64,000 nucleotides of DNA. It comes from Roseicyclus persicicus (GTDB lineage: Bacteria > Pseudomonadota > Alphaproteobacteria > Rhodobacterales > Rhodobacteraceae). Under the pieces are notes generated by a model. That model saw only the letters and a list, made by a program, of their open reading frames with translations. It was not told where the DNA came from and made no database searches. Positions 8,801 through 19,026 of the stretch are shown one piece after another. Position 1 is the stretch's first letter. Every line of letters begins with the position of its first letter. The translations under genes were made by a program, and so were the position numbers. The stretch spans positions 124,001-188,000 of the forward strand of contig NZ_JAAZQQ010000004.1 in NCBI RefSeq assembly GCF_012395815.1, read 5' to 3'.

Positions 8801-9766
8801 TCAACCGGCCCCGTCCAGCGTCACCGGAGACACGAACCCCTCGGGCTTCACCGCGATCACCGAGCAGCGGACGCGGCTCAGGATGGTCTCGGCGGTGTTG
8901 CCCATGATGAACCCGCTCAGCCCCGTGCGGCCGACCGTGCCCATCACGATGGCGTCCGCCCTGTCGGCCTCGGCGTAGTCCGCGATCACGTCGCCGGGGT
9001 GCCCCTTGGCCAGCACGATCCGCTCGGCCGGCACCTGCGGGTAGTCGGACATCAGCGCCGCGACGCGGGCCTGCGCGGCCTCCTGCTCGCGGGCGATCAG
9101 CGCGTCGACCTCGCCCTTGTAGGCCTTGGTGTAGCGGCCGTGGCGCAGCGCCTGTTCCTCCTGCAGGTACCAGGCGTGCAGCACCGTCAGCTCGGCCGCG
9201 TCCCGCACCGCGAGCGAGGTGGCGAGATCCAGCACAAGCCGGTCCAGCCGGTCGCGCGCCGGGTCGCCGGTGGGCTCGGGGTCGATCGCGGCGAGGATGC
9301 GGTCGAAATGGCCGTCGCCCGGCCCCGTCAGCATCCACACCGGGCAGGGACACTTGCGCAGCAGGTGCATGTCGAAGCCCTTGAGCACCCCGCGCCCGTG
9401 CGGCGCCGCGGTGGCGCCCTTGATCACGATGTCATGGCCTTCGCGCAGGACCATGCGGATCACCTCGACAAAGGGGCTGCCCTGCAGGATCGCCTCGCTG
9501 GCCTCGATGCCCTCGGCGCGCGCGCGCTCGACGAAGCCCGCCAGCCGGGTGCGGTGGTAGTCGAGCACGTCCTCCTCGATCTCGGCGCCGCGCTGGCCGG
9601 TCAGGGCCGCCATCAGCCGGCCGATCTCGCCGGGCGACTGGTCGATCACGTCGACCAGCGTCAGCGCCGCGCCGTTGACCCGCGCCAGATGGATGGCCCG
9701 GTCGAAGGCGACCTCGGCCAGGCTGTCCTCGGTCAGCACCGCCAGGATGGATTTGAATCGCTGCAT
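8801..9766 (-). CDS. Tandem-domain universal stress protein (UspA family)
   Basis: 321-residue cytoplasmic protein with two UspA folds, about residues 1-150 and 165-321. The second copy has the nucleotide-binding pattern DAIVMGTVGRTGLSGFIMGNTAETILSRV, i.e. the G-2X-G-9X-G(S/T) signature of ATP-binding Usp proteins. The first copy is more diverged there (HDIVIKGATAAPHGRGVLKG). The start chosen is ATG at 9764-9766 (MQRFKSIL), preceded by GGGGAGAGGACG; the frame stays open 54 nt further upstream without support. It is divergent from the first OxyR-like regulator, and the mnh operon follows downstream on the same strand. Confidence 0.9.
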   Translation of the reverse strand: MQRFKSILAVLTEDSLAEVAFDRAIHLARVNGAALTLVDVIDQSPGEIGRLMAALTGQRGAEIEEDVLDYHRTRLAGFVERARAEGIEASEAILQGSPFVEVIRMVLREGHDIVIKGATAAPHGRGVLKGFDMHLLRKCPCPVWMLTGPGDGHFDRILAAIDPEPTGDPARDRLDRLVLDLATSLAVRDAAELTVLHAWYLQEEQALRHGRYTKAYKGEVDALIAREQEAAQARVAALMSDYPQVPAERIVLAKGHPGDVIADYAEADRADAIVMGTVGRTGLSGFIMGNTAETILSRVRCSVIAVKPEGFVSPVTLDGAG

Positions 9767-9810
9767 CGTCCTCTCCCCGTGGTCCAGGGCGAGATAGGCG
9801 GCGCAAACAG

Positions 9811-9856
9811 ATAGGTCCAATCGAAAGGAAACTGGCTTTTGATAGAAGTGCTCTAT
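9811..9856. promoter_or_regulatory. Candidate OxyR/LysR-type operator between usp and oxyR-like gene 1
   Basis: The divergent 101-nt gap contains ATAG-N7-CTAT (9842-9856), which matches the outline of an OxyR half-site (ATAGntnnnanCTAT) and lies 12 nt before the regulator's start. A second ATAG (9811-9814) leads into TCCAATCGAAA (9816-9826). The same 11-mer is found inverted (TTTCGATTGGA, 11014-11024) before the second OxyR-like gene. Autoregulation, and perhaps control of the stress protein, is inferred. Confidence 0.55.
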
Positions 9857-9867
9857 AAGATGCCGCC

Positions 9868-10788
9868 ATGCCCACCCTGCAGCAGCTCCGCTACCTCGCG
9901 CTCCTCGACGAAACGCTGCATTTCCGCCGCGCGGCCGAGCGGGCGCATGTCACCCAGCCCACCCTGTCGGCGCAGCTGTCGGCGCTGGAGACCAAGCTGG
10001 GCCTGCAGCTGGTGGAACGGTCCCGCGCCCGCGTGGTGATGACGCCCGAGGGGCACGAGATCGCCGCCCGCGCCCGGCGCATCCTGCGCGAGGTCGACGA
10101 GATCACCGAGCTTGCCCACCGCGGCCGGCAGCCGCTGGGCGGCACCATCCGCGTCGGCGTGGTGGCCTCGCTCGGGTCGTATTTCCTGCCGCTGGTGATC
10201 CCCGACCTGCACGCGTCGCACCCCGACCTCAGGCTCTATGTGCGCGAAGGCACCGCCGCCGACCTGACGACGCGGCTGGACGACGGGGCGCTCGACCTGC
10301 TGTTCCTGCCGCTGCCCGCGCGCGGCCCGGACCTCGACACAGCCCGGCTGTTCCGCGAGCCGCTGCTGGCGGTCACGCCCAACGACCACCCGCTGGCGCA
10401 GCTGTCCGCCGTCCCGCGCGAGCGGCTCAAGGGCGAGACGATCCTGTCGCTCGAACCCGGCCACAAGCTGCACGAGCAGGTGCGCCAGATCTGCGAGGCG
10501 ACGGGCGCCGAGATCAGTCTCGACTACGGCGCCACCTCGCTCGACACGATCCGGCAGATGGTCGGCATGGGCCTTGGCCTGTCGCTCCTGCCGGCGCTCT
10601 ACGTCCGGTCCGAGGTGCAGCCGAACCGGCTGGTCACCGCCCGCCCGCTGGCCGGCCCGCAACCGTTCCGCACCGTCGGCATGGTCTGGCGCCGCCACGC
10701 CGCACGGGCCGGCGAATACGCGGAGCTGGCGCAGATCCTGCGCCGCATCCTGCGCCAGACGGCGCCCGAGGTGACGGTGATCGACTGA
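9868..10788 (+). CDS. OxyR-like LysR-family regulator lacking the peroxidatic cysteine (copy 1)
   Basis: 306 residues, the same length as E. coli OxyR (305). An N-terminal winged HTH (about 1-60; FRRAAERAHVTQPTLSAQLSALE) is followed by the periplasmic-binding-like sensor domain (about 90-300). Aligned by eye with E. coli OxyR through TILSLEPGHKLHEQVRQICEATGAEI, the position of peroxidatic Cys199 is Lys200, while the resolving Cys208 is kept as Cys209. It therefore should not form the classical C199-C208 disulfide. It has a paralogue 255 nt downstream on the same strand. Starts at ATG 9868. It is probably a regulator that responds to another signal, or a redox sensor using only one cysteine. 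Automated tools would call it a hydrogen-peroxide-inducible gene activator. Confidence 0.88.
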   Translation: MPTLQQLRYLALLDETLHFRRAAERAHVTQPTLSAQLSALETKLGLQLVERSRARVVMTPEGHEIAARARRILREVDEITELAHRGRQPLGGTIRVGVVASLGSYFLPLVIPDLHASHPDLRLYVREGTAADLTTRLDDGALDLLFLPLPARGPDLDTARLFREPLLAVTPNDHPLAQLSAVPRERLKGETILSLEPGHKLHEQVRQICEATGAEISLDYGATSLDTIRQMVGMGLGLSLLPALYVRSEVQPNRLVTARPLAGPQPFRTVGMVWRRHAARAGEYAELAQILRRILRQTAPEVTVID

Positions 10789-11043
10789 GGGGATCCAAGA
10801 CCCGGGTGCGCCGCGCCGGTTGACGGCAGGGACCGATGCGACGCACCCGGAAGGGAAGCCCGTCAGGTCCGTGAGCGCTGGAAGGGACAACCACCAGCTC
10901 GGACGAGCCTCCTGCACCGACCCGCGCGTGCCCACGGTCCGGTGCGCCCAATTGCTTGGATGAGCCGTAGATAGAGCGGGCTCGGCATAGGAAAAAGATG
11001 GAAGAGTATTGAGTTTCGATTGGAAAAACCTAATATTCCGTCC
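10789..11043 (+). promoter_or_regulatory. Intergenic region before OxyR-like copy 2, with inverted repeats
   Basis: A 9-bp inverted repeat, CCGGGTGCG (from about 10804) with CGCACCCGG (from about 10842), could be a long-loop hairpin after copy 1. Near the end, TTTCGATTGGA at 11014-11024 repeats, inverted, the 11-mer before copy 1 and is followed by an AT-rich stretch up to the start codon. This is a likely operator-promoter. No coding signal was seen. Confidence 0.45.
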
Positions 11044-11982
11044 ATGTCCATTTCCGTCCCCCCGATCACGCTGCGGCAGATGCGCTACCTCCTGGCGCTC
11101 GAGGAAACGCAGCATTTCCGCGAGGCGGCCGAGAGCTGCGGTATCTCGCAGCCGTCCCTGTCGGTGCAGATCAAGACGCTGGAGGAGGCACTGGGCCTCG
11201 TGCTGGTGGAACGCGGCCGCGGGCCGGTGCGCCTGACGCTGGCGGGGCGCGAGGTCGCCCGCCGCGCGCGCGAGATCCTCGACGCGACGCAAGGGATCCT
11301 CGACCTGTCGGTGACGCTGAAATCGGGGCTTGGCGGCACCATCCGGCTCGGCACCTCGGCCACGCTCGGCCCCTACCTGATGCCCCATGTCGTCGGCGAC
11401 CTGCGCGACACCCACCCCGACCTGCGGCTCTACATCCGCGAGGCCGCGCCGCGCGACCTGCTGCGCGAGCTGCACGATGGCGTGCACGACCTGATCCTGA
11501 CCCAGCTGCCGGTCTCGGGCGCGACCCTGTCCACCGCGCGGCTGTTCCGCGAGCCGCTGGCCGTGGCCCTGCCGCGGGGCCACGCCCTGACCGCGCACGA
11601 GACGCTCGACAACGAGCACCTCGTGGGCGCCACGATCCTGTCGCTGTCGCCGGCCTACGCGCTCTACGAGATGATCTCGGCGCTCTGCGTCGAGATCGGC
11701 GCCCACATGTCGCGCGATTACGAGGGCACCTCGCTCGACGCGCTGCGGCAGATGGTGGCGATGAACATGGGCGTCACCTTCCTGCCGGCGCTCTACGTCG
11801 AAAGCGAGATCCAGGGCCGTGCGCGCGACGTCGAGATCCGGCCCTTCCGCGGCCGGCGCTTCGCGCGGTCGATAGGGCTGGTGTGGCGCTCGGCCTCGGG
11901 CGCGGGGCCGGCCTACGAGCGGCTGGCGACCGCGATCCGCGACACCGCGCGCCGGTTTCCGCAGCTGGTGCTCGAAGGGTGA
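11044..11982 (+). CDS. OxyR-like LysR-family regulator lacking the peroxidatic cysteine (copy 2)
   Basis: 312-residue paralogue of the preceding regulator. The winged HTH (about 8-70) contains FREAAESCGISQPSLSVQIKTLEE; the sensor domain follows. In TILSLSPAYALYEMISALCVEIG, the E. coli Cys199 position is Ala206 and the Cys208 position is Cys215, with the same 9-residue spacing. So this protein also lacks the H2O2-reactive cysteine. A longer frame begins at TTG 11020, but ATG 11044 gives the normal family N-terminus and clears the operator-like 11-mer at 11014-11024. Targets unknown; the nearby short Ldh-like gene begins 45 nt downstream. Confidence 0.87.
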   Translation: MSISVPPITLRQMRYLLALEETQHFREAAESCGISQPSLSVQIKTLEEALGLVLVERGRGPVRLTLAGREVARRAREILDATQGILDLSVTLKSGLGGTIRLGTSATLGPYLMPHVVGDLRDTHPDLRLYIREAAPRDLLRELHDGVHDLILTQLPVSGATLSTARLFREPLAVALPRGHALTAHETLDNEHLVGATILSLSPAYALYEMISALCVEIGAHMSRDYEGTSLDALRQMVAMNMGVTFLPALYVESEIQGRARDVEIRPFRGRRFARSIGLVWRSASGAGPAYERLATAIRDTARRFPQLVLEG

Positions 11983-12027
11983 GGCTGCGGCATTGACCAT
12001 GGGCCGGGCGGGGGCAAGACTGCGGCC

Positions 12028-12663
12028 ATGACCGAGCTTCTCAGCCTCCCCGACCTGCATGCGCTGGCCCGCGATTGCCTGACCCGCGCCGGCGTGCCCG
12101 ACCGGGTGGCCGAGGCCGTCGCCGCCGAGACCGCCGCCGCCGAGGCCGCGGGCGCGCGCCGGCACGGGATGGAGGCGCTGCTGCGCGACATCCGCCTGCT
12201 GCGCTATGGCCGGATCGACGCCGCCGCGGCGCCCGCGATCACCCGGCCCCGCCCCGGGCTGCTGGAGGTTGACGCCCGCCACGGCTTTGCCGCCGCCGCG
12301 CTGGCCACGGCGCTGGACGAGTTCGCCGGCATGGCGCGCGACGCGGGCGTGGCGATGCTGCGGCTGGAGCGCGCCAGCGATCCCGGCGTGCTGGGCAGCG
12401 CGCTGGCGGCGCTGGCGGCCCACGGCCTCGCCGCGCGGCGCCTCGACCTCGCGGCCCCGGGGGCGCTGGCCTGCGCGGTGCGGCAGGCGCCGGCCGAGAC
12501 CGGCGCGCCGGACGACGACCCCCTCGGCCCGCCGGTCGCCCATGGCGCGACGCTGCTGGCGCTGCCGCCCTGGGAGGGCGCCGCCGCCGTCGCCAAGGCC
12601 CCGCCGCCCGTGGCGCGGATCGCCCTGCCCGCCGACCTGATCGCCCGGATCGTGACCGCCTGA
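12028..12663 (+). CDS. Shortened, probably degenerate Ldh_2-family (malate/L-lactate dehydrogenase-like) protein
   Basis: 211 residues, against about 330-360 for the Ldh_2/YlbC/ComC family. The first 120 residues still follow the family pattern: AxxxGVPxxxA, RHGMEALLRDIRLLRYGRIDAAAAPAI (the SHG histidine survives as His46), then VDARHGFAAAALATALDEFAGMARDAGVAML. The next block, where relatives carry the NSxHFG substrate/cofactor motif, reads ERASDPGVLGS. The remaining NADH-binding half is replaced by a short Ala/Pro-rich tail. It is probably not an active dehydrogenase. Its TGA stop overlaps the ATG of the next LysR gene by one base, so it may persist because of translational coupling. Confidence 0.6.
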   Translation: MTELLSLPDLHALARDCLTRAGVPDRVAEAVAAETAAAEAAGARRHGMEALLRDIRLLRYGRIDAAAAPAITRPRPGLLEVDARHGFAAAALATALDEFAGMARDAGVAMLRLERASDPGVLGSALAALAAHGLAARRLDLAAPGALACAVRQAPAETGAPDDDPLGPPVAHGATLLALPPWEGAAAVAKAPPPVARIALPADLIARIVTA

Positions 12664-13658
12664 TGCCCGACACGCTGCTCAGGGGGGTGACGCTGAAGGG
12701 CCTCGAGGTGTTCGAGACGCTCGCCGCCACCGGCTCGGTCGCGGCCACCGCCGACCGGCTGGGCATGAGCGCGCCCGCGGTGTCGCAGCAGCTGCGCAAC
12801 CTCAGTCAGGCGTTGGGGGCCGAGCTGGTCGACCACTCCCGCCGGCCGATGGTGCTGACCCCGGCGGGGCGGCTGTTCCTCGGCCGGGCCAAGGCGGCGC
12901 TGCAGGCACTGCGGGCCGGCCAGCGCGGCCTGTCGATGCTCGACCTCGCCGAGCTGTCGGCGCTGTCCATGGGCGTGATCGAGGATTTCGAGAACGAGGT
13001 GACGCCGCACCTGGCCACCGACCTCGCCGAGGCGATGACGCAATGCGCCTTTCGTCTCGTCACCGGGGCGAGCCATGCGCTGCACGCCCAGATCGGCCGC
13101 CGCGAGCTGGACATCGCGATCTGCGCCGCCGGCAGCCCCGACCCGGCCGGCACCCTGACGCACCCGCTGATCGACGACCCCTACATCCTGGCCGTGCCCA
13201 CCGGCACCGACGTGTCGGGCGGGCTGGCGGCGCTGGCGCGGCTCACCTTCCTGCGCCGCGACCCCGACCAGGTGATGGGCCAGCAGATCGAGCGCTACCT
13301 CGCCGGCGCGGGGCTGGCCCTGCCGAATCGGTTCGAGATGGACAGCAACCAGTCGATCAGCGCGCTGGTCGCCGGGGGCACCGGCTGGACCATCACCACC
13401 CCGCTGAGCCTGATCCGCGCCGGCCGTTTCGCCGGCGGCATCGACGCCCACCCCCTGCCGGGCGCGCCGATCTCGCGGCGGATCGTGCTCTATGCCACCG
13501 ACGACTGGACCGGCCCGATTCCCGCCCGCATCGCGGACCGCGCGCGCGATCTGATCGAGGATCACTTCGCCGCCCCCGGCCGCGCGCGGATGCCCTGGCT
13601 CGGCGACAGCTTCCGGGTGCGGCGCGACACCGTCGCCCCCGATTCCGCCGGGCCCTAG
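12663..13658 (+). CDS. LysR-family transcriptional regulator
   Basis: 331 residues with an N-terminal winged HTH at about 8-68 (LKGLEVFETLAATGSVAATADRLGMSAPAVSQQLRNLSQALG) and a C-terminal substrate-binding domain containing NRFEMDSNQSISALVAGGTGWTITTPLSL. It begins at ATG 12663 inside the TGATG junction with the short Ldh-like gene, so the pair is translationally coupled. The usual pattern would put a target near the coupled gene or the divergent/adjacent acsA region, but no direct evidence links it to a regulon. Ligand unknown. Confidence 0.85.
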   Translation: MPDTLLRGVTLKGLEVFETLAATGSVAATADRLGMSAPAVSQQLRNLSQALGAELVDHSRRPMVLTPAGRLFLGRAKAALQALRAGQRGLSMLDLAELSALSMGVIEDFENEVTPHLATDLAEAMTQCAFRLVTGASHALHAQIGRRELDIAICAAGSPDPAGTLTHPLIDDPYILAVPTGTDVSGGLAALARLTFLRRDPDQVMGQQIERYLAGAGLALPNRFEMDSNQSISALVAGGTGWTITTPLSLIRAGRFAGGIDAHPLPGAPISRRIVLYATDDWTGPIPARIADRARDLIEDHFAAPGRARMPWLGDSFRVRRDTVAPDSAGP

Positions 13659-14194
13659 GCGCACAACCCGGGGTTTCAAGGGGGATGGCGGCCTCTTGCG
13701 GGGGGCGATCGGCCCCGGGCCGGGCGCGCCAGCCTGTCACTCCCCGCGAACGGGTGCTGCCGGCCCCTTGAAAAGCCCGGGGAATCCGGTGTTTTGTAAA
13801 TCAATTTACAGTTTCTGCGCCGCAATGAGAAAACGCTTTACACAAAAGATCAACGGCCAGAGACAGATGTTCTGAATTGGCCTCCGACCTGTCATGTTCT
13901 GGGCACATTCCGTGGCGTCACACCAGGTGCGACCCGCGGGAGACGCGGACCGCGAGGGCCGCGCGCCCGGATCGGAGAAGGGACAACAGGACCGATCCAA
14001 GGCGCGCCCCACGGCACGGACCGCAGGTTAGGGGAGGCTGACCATCTTCACATCGCCCCGCGACGGGGCACCCGGCATCCGGGCCCGACGGCCCCGGTTG
14101 ACCCGGCAAGATCCGCGAACCGGTCACGTTTCGGGACCGCTCTTCGTGTGCCTGTCCTGCGCTTGTGTTGCGCAACCTAAGAGGGAGAGAGACC
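13659..14194 (+). promoter_or_regulatory. 536-nt non-coding region upstream of acsA with a TGTAAAT-N2-ATTTACA operator-like palindrome
   Basis: No convincing gene lies here; the small open frames lack ribosome sites and look like shadows. The AT-rich island near 13790-13850 is unusual in this very GC-rich DNA. It contains the inverted repeat TGTAAAT-CA-ATTTACA (13795-13810) and a second TTTACA at about 13837. A 10-bp palindrome GTTGCGCAAC lies at 14167-14176, just before the acsA ribosome site. These are candidate binding sites and promoter elements for acetate-responsive control; the regulator is not identifiable. Confidence 0.5.
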
Positions 14195-16138
<1,944 letters not shown>

Positions 16139-16146
16139 GCGCCGCC

Positions 16147-16836
16147 ATGACCGACGCCGCCGTGACCACCCGGCCCGTGAACCTGATCCTGCTCGGCCCC
16201 CCCGGGGCCGGCAAGGGCACCCAGGCCCGGATGCTGGAGGAGGCGTTCGGCCTCGTGCAGCTGTCGACCGGCGACCTGCTGCGCGGCGCCGTCGCGGCGG
16301 GGACCGAGGCCGGGCTGGCCGCCAAGGCGGTGATGGAGCGGGGCGAGCTGGTCTCGGACGCCATCGTGCTGGCCGTCCTGCAGGACCGGCTGTCGCAGCC
16401 CGACGTGGCCCGCGGCATCATCCTCGACGGCTTTCCCCGCACCGCGGGGCAGGCCGCCGCGCTCGACGACCTGCTGTCCGCCCGCGGGCAGCAGATCGAC
16501 GCCGTCATCAGCCTCGCCGTGCAGGACGAGGCGATGGTCGAGCGGGTGTCGGGCCGCTACACCTGCGCCGCCTGCGGCGAGGGCTACCACGACCTGTTCA
16601 AGCAACCCGCCACGGCGGGCACCTGCGACAAGTGCGGCGGCACCCAGATGAAGCGCCGCGCCGACGACAACGCCGAGACCGTGCGCACCCGGCTGAAGGC
16701 GTACCACGCCGACACCGCGCCGCTCATCGACTATTACGCCGCGCGCGGCGCCCTGACCGAGATCGACGCGATGGCCGAGATCGACGCGGTGCGCACGCAG
16801 ATGGCCGCGATCGTGGGGAAACTCACGGCCGCCTGA
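16147..16836 (+). CDS. adk: Adenylate kinase (zinc-LID type), acsA-linked paralogue
   Basis: 229 residues. P-loop GPPGAGKGTQ at about 16-25; STGDLLRG and LDGFPRT nucleotide-binding motifs; a LID domain with two CxxC pairs (CAACG about 141-145 and CDKCG about 161-165), typical of zinc-binding long-form adenylate kinases. It converts AMP + ATP to 2 ADP. The first ATG follows the acsA stop by 8 nt without a good ribosome site; an in-frame GTG at 16135 overlaps that stop and is an alternative start. Its position between acsA and the uptake genes suggests it recycles the AMP made by acetate activation. Rhodobacterales normally keep another adk in the ribosomal-protein operon, so this is likely an extra copy. 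Confidence 0.93.
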   Translation: MTDAAVTTRPVNLILLGPPGAGKGTQARMLEEAFGLVQLSTGDLLRGAVAAGTEAGLAAKAVMERGELVSDAIVLAVLQDRLSQPDVARGIILDGFPRTAGQAAALDDLLSARGQQIDAVISLAVQDEAMVERVSGRYTCAACGEGYHDLFKQPATAGTCDKCGGTQMKRRADDNAETVRTRLKAYHADTAPLIDYYAARGALTEIDAMAEIDAVRTQMAAIVGKLTAA

Positions 16837-16931
16837 CCCCATTCGCCGGCGGGAGGGGCTCCCGCCGGCGGACCAATGCCTGCCGGGCCACGGAGGGACC
16901 GACGGGCAGAAACCTTCGAAGGGAGTAAGCA

Positions 16932-17192
16932 ATGGCTCAAAAGCCTGACAACAACGCGTACTGGTCTGCGAACCTCCGCCTCGTCACGATCTGCCTCGTG
17001 ATCTGGGCGGTGGTCTCGTACGGCCTCGCGATCCTGCTGCGTCCGCTGATCAGCGGCATCGCGGTGGGCGGAACGGACCTGGGCTTCTGGTTTGCCCAGC
17101 AGGGATCCATCCTCGTCTTCCTTGTCCTGATCTTCTTCTACGCCTGGCGTATGAACAAGCTCGACAAGGAACATGGCGTGGACGAGCAGTAA
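16932..17192 (+). CDS. DUF4212 small subunit of sodium/solute symporter
   Basis: 86-residue membrane protein with two hydrophobic helices (about 17-40 and 48-70) and a charged C-terminus, matching DUF4212 (YjcH-like role). These small proteins are encoded just before VC2705-type sodium:solute symporters and are thought to be accessory subunits. ATG at 16932 is preceded by GAAGGGAG. The symporter starts 15 nt downstream. Confidence 0.92.
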   Translation: MAQKPDNNAYWSANLRLVTICLVIWAVVSYGLAILLRPLISGIAVGGTDLGFWFAQQGSILVFLVLIFFYAWRMNKLDKEHGVDEQ

Positions 17193-17207
17193 GGGACGGA
17201 CGGAACC

Positions 17208-18977
17208 ATGGATCAGTTTACCCTCAACGTGATCGTGGTGGGCTTGTCTTTCGCCCTCTACATCGGGATCGCGATCTGGGCCCGCGCGGGCTCCACCTCT
17301 GAATTCTACGCCGCCGGCCGCGGCGTGAACCCCGTGGTCAACGGGATGGCGACGGCGGCCGACTGGATGTCGGCGGCCTCGTTCATCTCGATGGCCGGCC
17401 TCATCGCCTTCGTCGGCTACAACAACTCCACCTACCTGATGGGCTGGACCGGCGGCTACGTTCTGATGGCGATGCTGCTTGCGCCCTACCTGCGCAAGTT
17501 CGGCAAGTACACGGTGCCGGAGTTCGTCGGCGACCGCTACTACAGCCAGACCGCGCGCGTCGTGGCCGTGATCTGCCTTCTCGTCATCTCGATCACCTAC
17601 GTGATCGGCCAGATGACGGGCGCCGGCGTGGCCTTCTCGCGCTTCCTCGAAGTGTCGTCGACCACGGGCCTGTTCATCGCCTCGGCGGTGGTGTTCGTCT
17701 ACGCCGTTCTCGGCGGCATGAAGGGCATCACCTACACGCAGGTGGCCCAGTACATCGTGCTGATCGTCGCCTACACTATCCCGGCGGTCTTCATCTCGCT
17801 GCAGCTGACCGGCAACCCGATCCCGGGTCTCGGCCTGTTCTCGACCCACACCGGGACGGGGGAGCCGCTGCTGGTGACGCTGAACGGCCTGCTGACGGAC
17901 CTCGGCTTCACCGAGTACACCACCGGCTCCTCGCCGTGGCTGATGGCGCTCTTCACCCTGTCGCTGATGATCGGCACCGCGGGCCTGCCCCACGTGATCA
18001 TCCGCTTCTTCACCGTGCCCAAGGTGGCCGACGCCCGCTGGTCCGCCGGCTGGGCGCTCGTGTTCATCGCGCTGCTGTACCTGACGGCCCCGGCCGTGGG
18101 CGCAATGGCCCGCCTGAACATCATGACCACCATGTGGCCCGAGGGCGTCGAGGGCGAAGCCGTGGCGACCGAGGACCTGCCGAACTGGTTCCAGACCTGG
18201 TCGGTCACCGGCCTGCTCGGCGTCGAGGACAAGAACGGCGACGGCCGCATCCAGTACTACAACGAAACCGGCCCGGGCATGGCCGAACTGGCCGCCGAGC
18301 GCGGCTGGGCCGGCAACGAGCTCGTCACCTTCAACCGTGACATCCTCGTGCTTGCCAACCCCGAGATCGCGCAGCTTCCGGGCTGGGTGATCGCGCTGAT
18401 CGCGGCAGGCGGCCTCGCGGCGGCCCTGTCGACGGCGGCGGGCCTGCTGCTGGCCATCTCCTCGGCCATCAGCCACGACCTCATCAAGTCGGTGTTCAAC
18501 CCGAACATCTCGGAAAAGGCCGAACTGATGTGGGCCCGTGTGTCGATGGCGGGCGCGATCGTGCTGGCCACCTACCTCGGCCTGAACCCGCCCGGCTTCG
18601 CGGCGCAGGTGGTGGCACTGGCCTTCGGCCTTGCCGCGGCCACGCTGTTCCCGACGCTGATGATGGGGATCTTCTCCAAGCGGATGAACTCCGCCGGGGC
18701 GATCTGGGGCATGATCGTGGGTCTCGTCGTGACCTCGGTCTACCTCTTCACCTACCTCGGCTGGTTCTTCATCCCCGGCACCAACATGCTGGAGAACACG
18801 GCCGCCAACTACCTGTTCGGCATCCCCCCGACCCACTTCGGGCCGATCGGGGCCGTGCTGAACTTCGCGGTCGCCTACTTCGTGTCGAAGGCCACCGCCG
18901 CACCGCCGAAGGAGATCCAGGACCTCGTCGAGAGCGTCCGTATCCCCCGCGGCGCCGGCGCTGCCCTGAGCAAGTAA
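17208..18977 (+). CDS. Sodium:solute symporter, VC2705/ActP-like (acetate or short-chain acid uptake)
   Basis: 589-residue SSS-family transporter with about 13 membrane helices. Family features include YAAGRGVNPVVNGMATAADWMSAASFISMAGL near 30-65 and GLPHVIIRFFTVPKVADAR near 258-276. It has an extended loop at about 300-380 containing a DKNGDGRI segment, which resembles an EF-hand-like calcium loop and is commonly seen in this subfamily. The neighbours acsA, adk and DUF4212 support acetate, propionate or a similar monocarboxylate as substrate, co-transported with Na+. Codon use is somewhat less extreme than in adjacent genes, consistent with high expression. An intrinsic terminator follows. 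Confidence 0.92.
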   Translation: MDQFTLNVIVVGLSFALYIGIAIWARAGSTSEFYAAGRGVNPVVNGMATAADWMSAASFISMAGLIAFVGYNNSTYLMGWTGGYVLMAMLLAPYLRKFGKYTVPEFVGDRYYSQTARVVAVICLLVISITYVIGQMTGAGVAFSRFLEVSSTTGLFIASAVVFVYAVLGGMKGITYTQVAQYIVLIVAYTIPAVFISLQLTGNPIPGLGLFSTHTGTGEPLLVTLNGLLTDLGFTEYTTGSSPWLMALFTLSLMIGTAGLPHVIIRFFTVPKVADARWSAGWALVFIALLYLTAPAVGAMARLNIMTTMWPEGVEGEAVATEDLPNWFQTWSVTGLLGVEDKNGDGRIQYYNETGPGMAELAAERGWAGNELVTFNRDILVLANPEIAQLPGWVIALIAAGGLAAALSTAAGLLLAISSAISHDLIKSVFNPNISEKAELMWARVSMAGAIVLATYLGLNPPGFAAQVVALAFGLAAATLFPTLMMGIFSKRMNSAGAIWGMIVGLVVTSVYLFTYLGWFFIPGTNMLENTAANYLFGIPPTHFGPIGAVLNFAVAYFVSKATAAPPKEIQDLVESVRIPRGAGAALSK

Positions 18978-19026
18978 GCCAGCCCATACCAGAGCCTGCG
19001 ACACCGCGGGCTCTGGCCAAACCCCC

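Noticed and set aside
9853-12543. An 896-codon open frame on the minus strand through the two LysR genes
   Set aside because: Its translation is low-complexity Arg/Gly/Pro/His-rich sequence without a domain; the plus strand encodes two clear LysR proteins. It is a GC-rich shadow.
14165-14194. GTG at 14165 as acsA start
   Set aside because: It lies upstream of the clear GAGGGAGA ribosome site and adds ten residues not expected for the family; TTG 14195 fits better.
16734-19004. Long minus-strand open frame opposite the symporter
   Set aside because: His/Asp/Arg-rich shadow of the membrane protein on plus; no ribosome site or motif.
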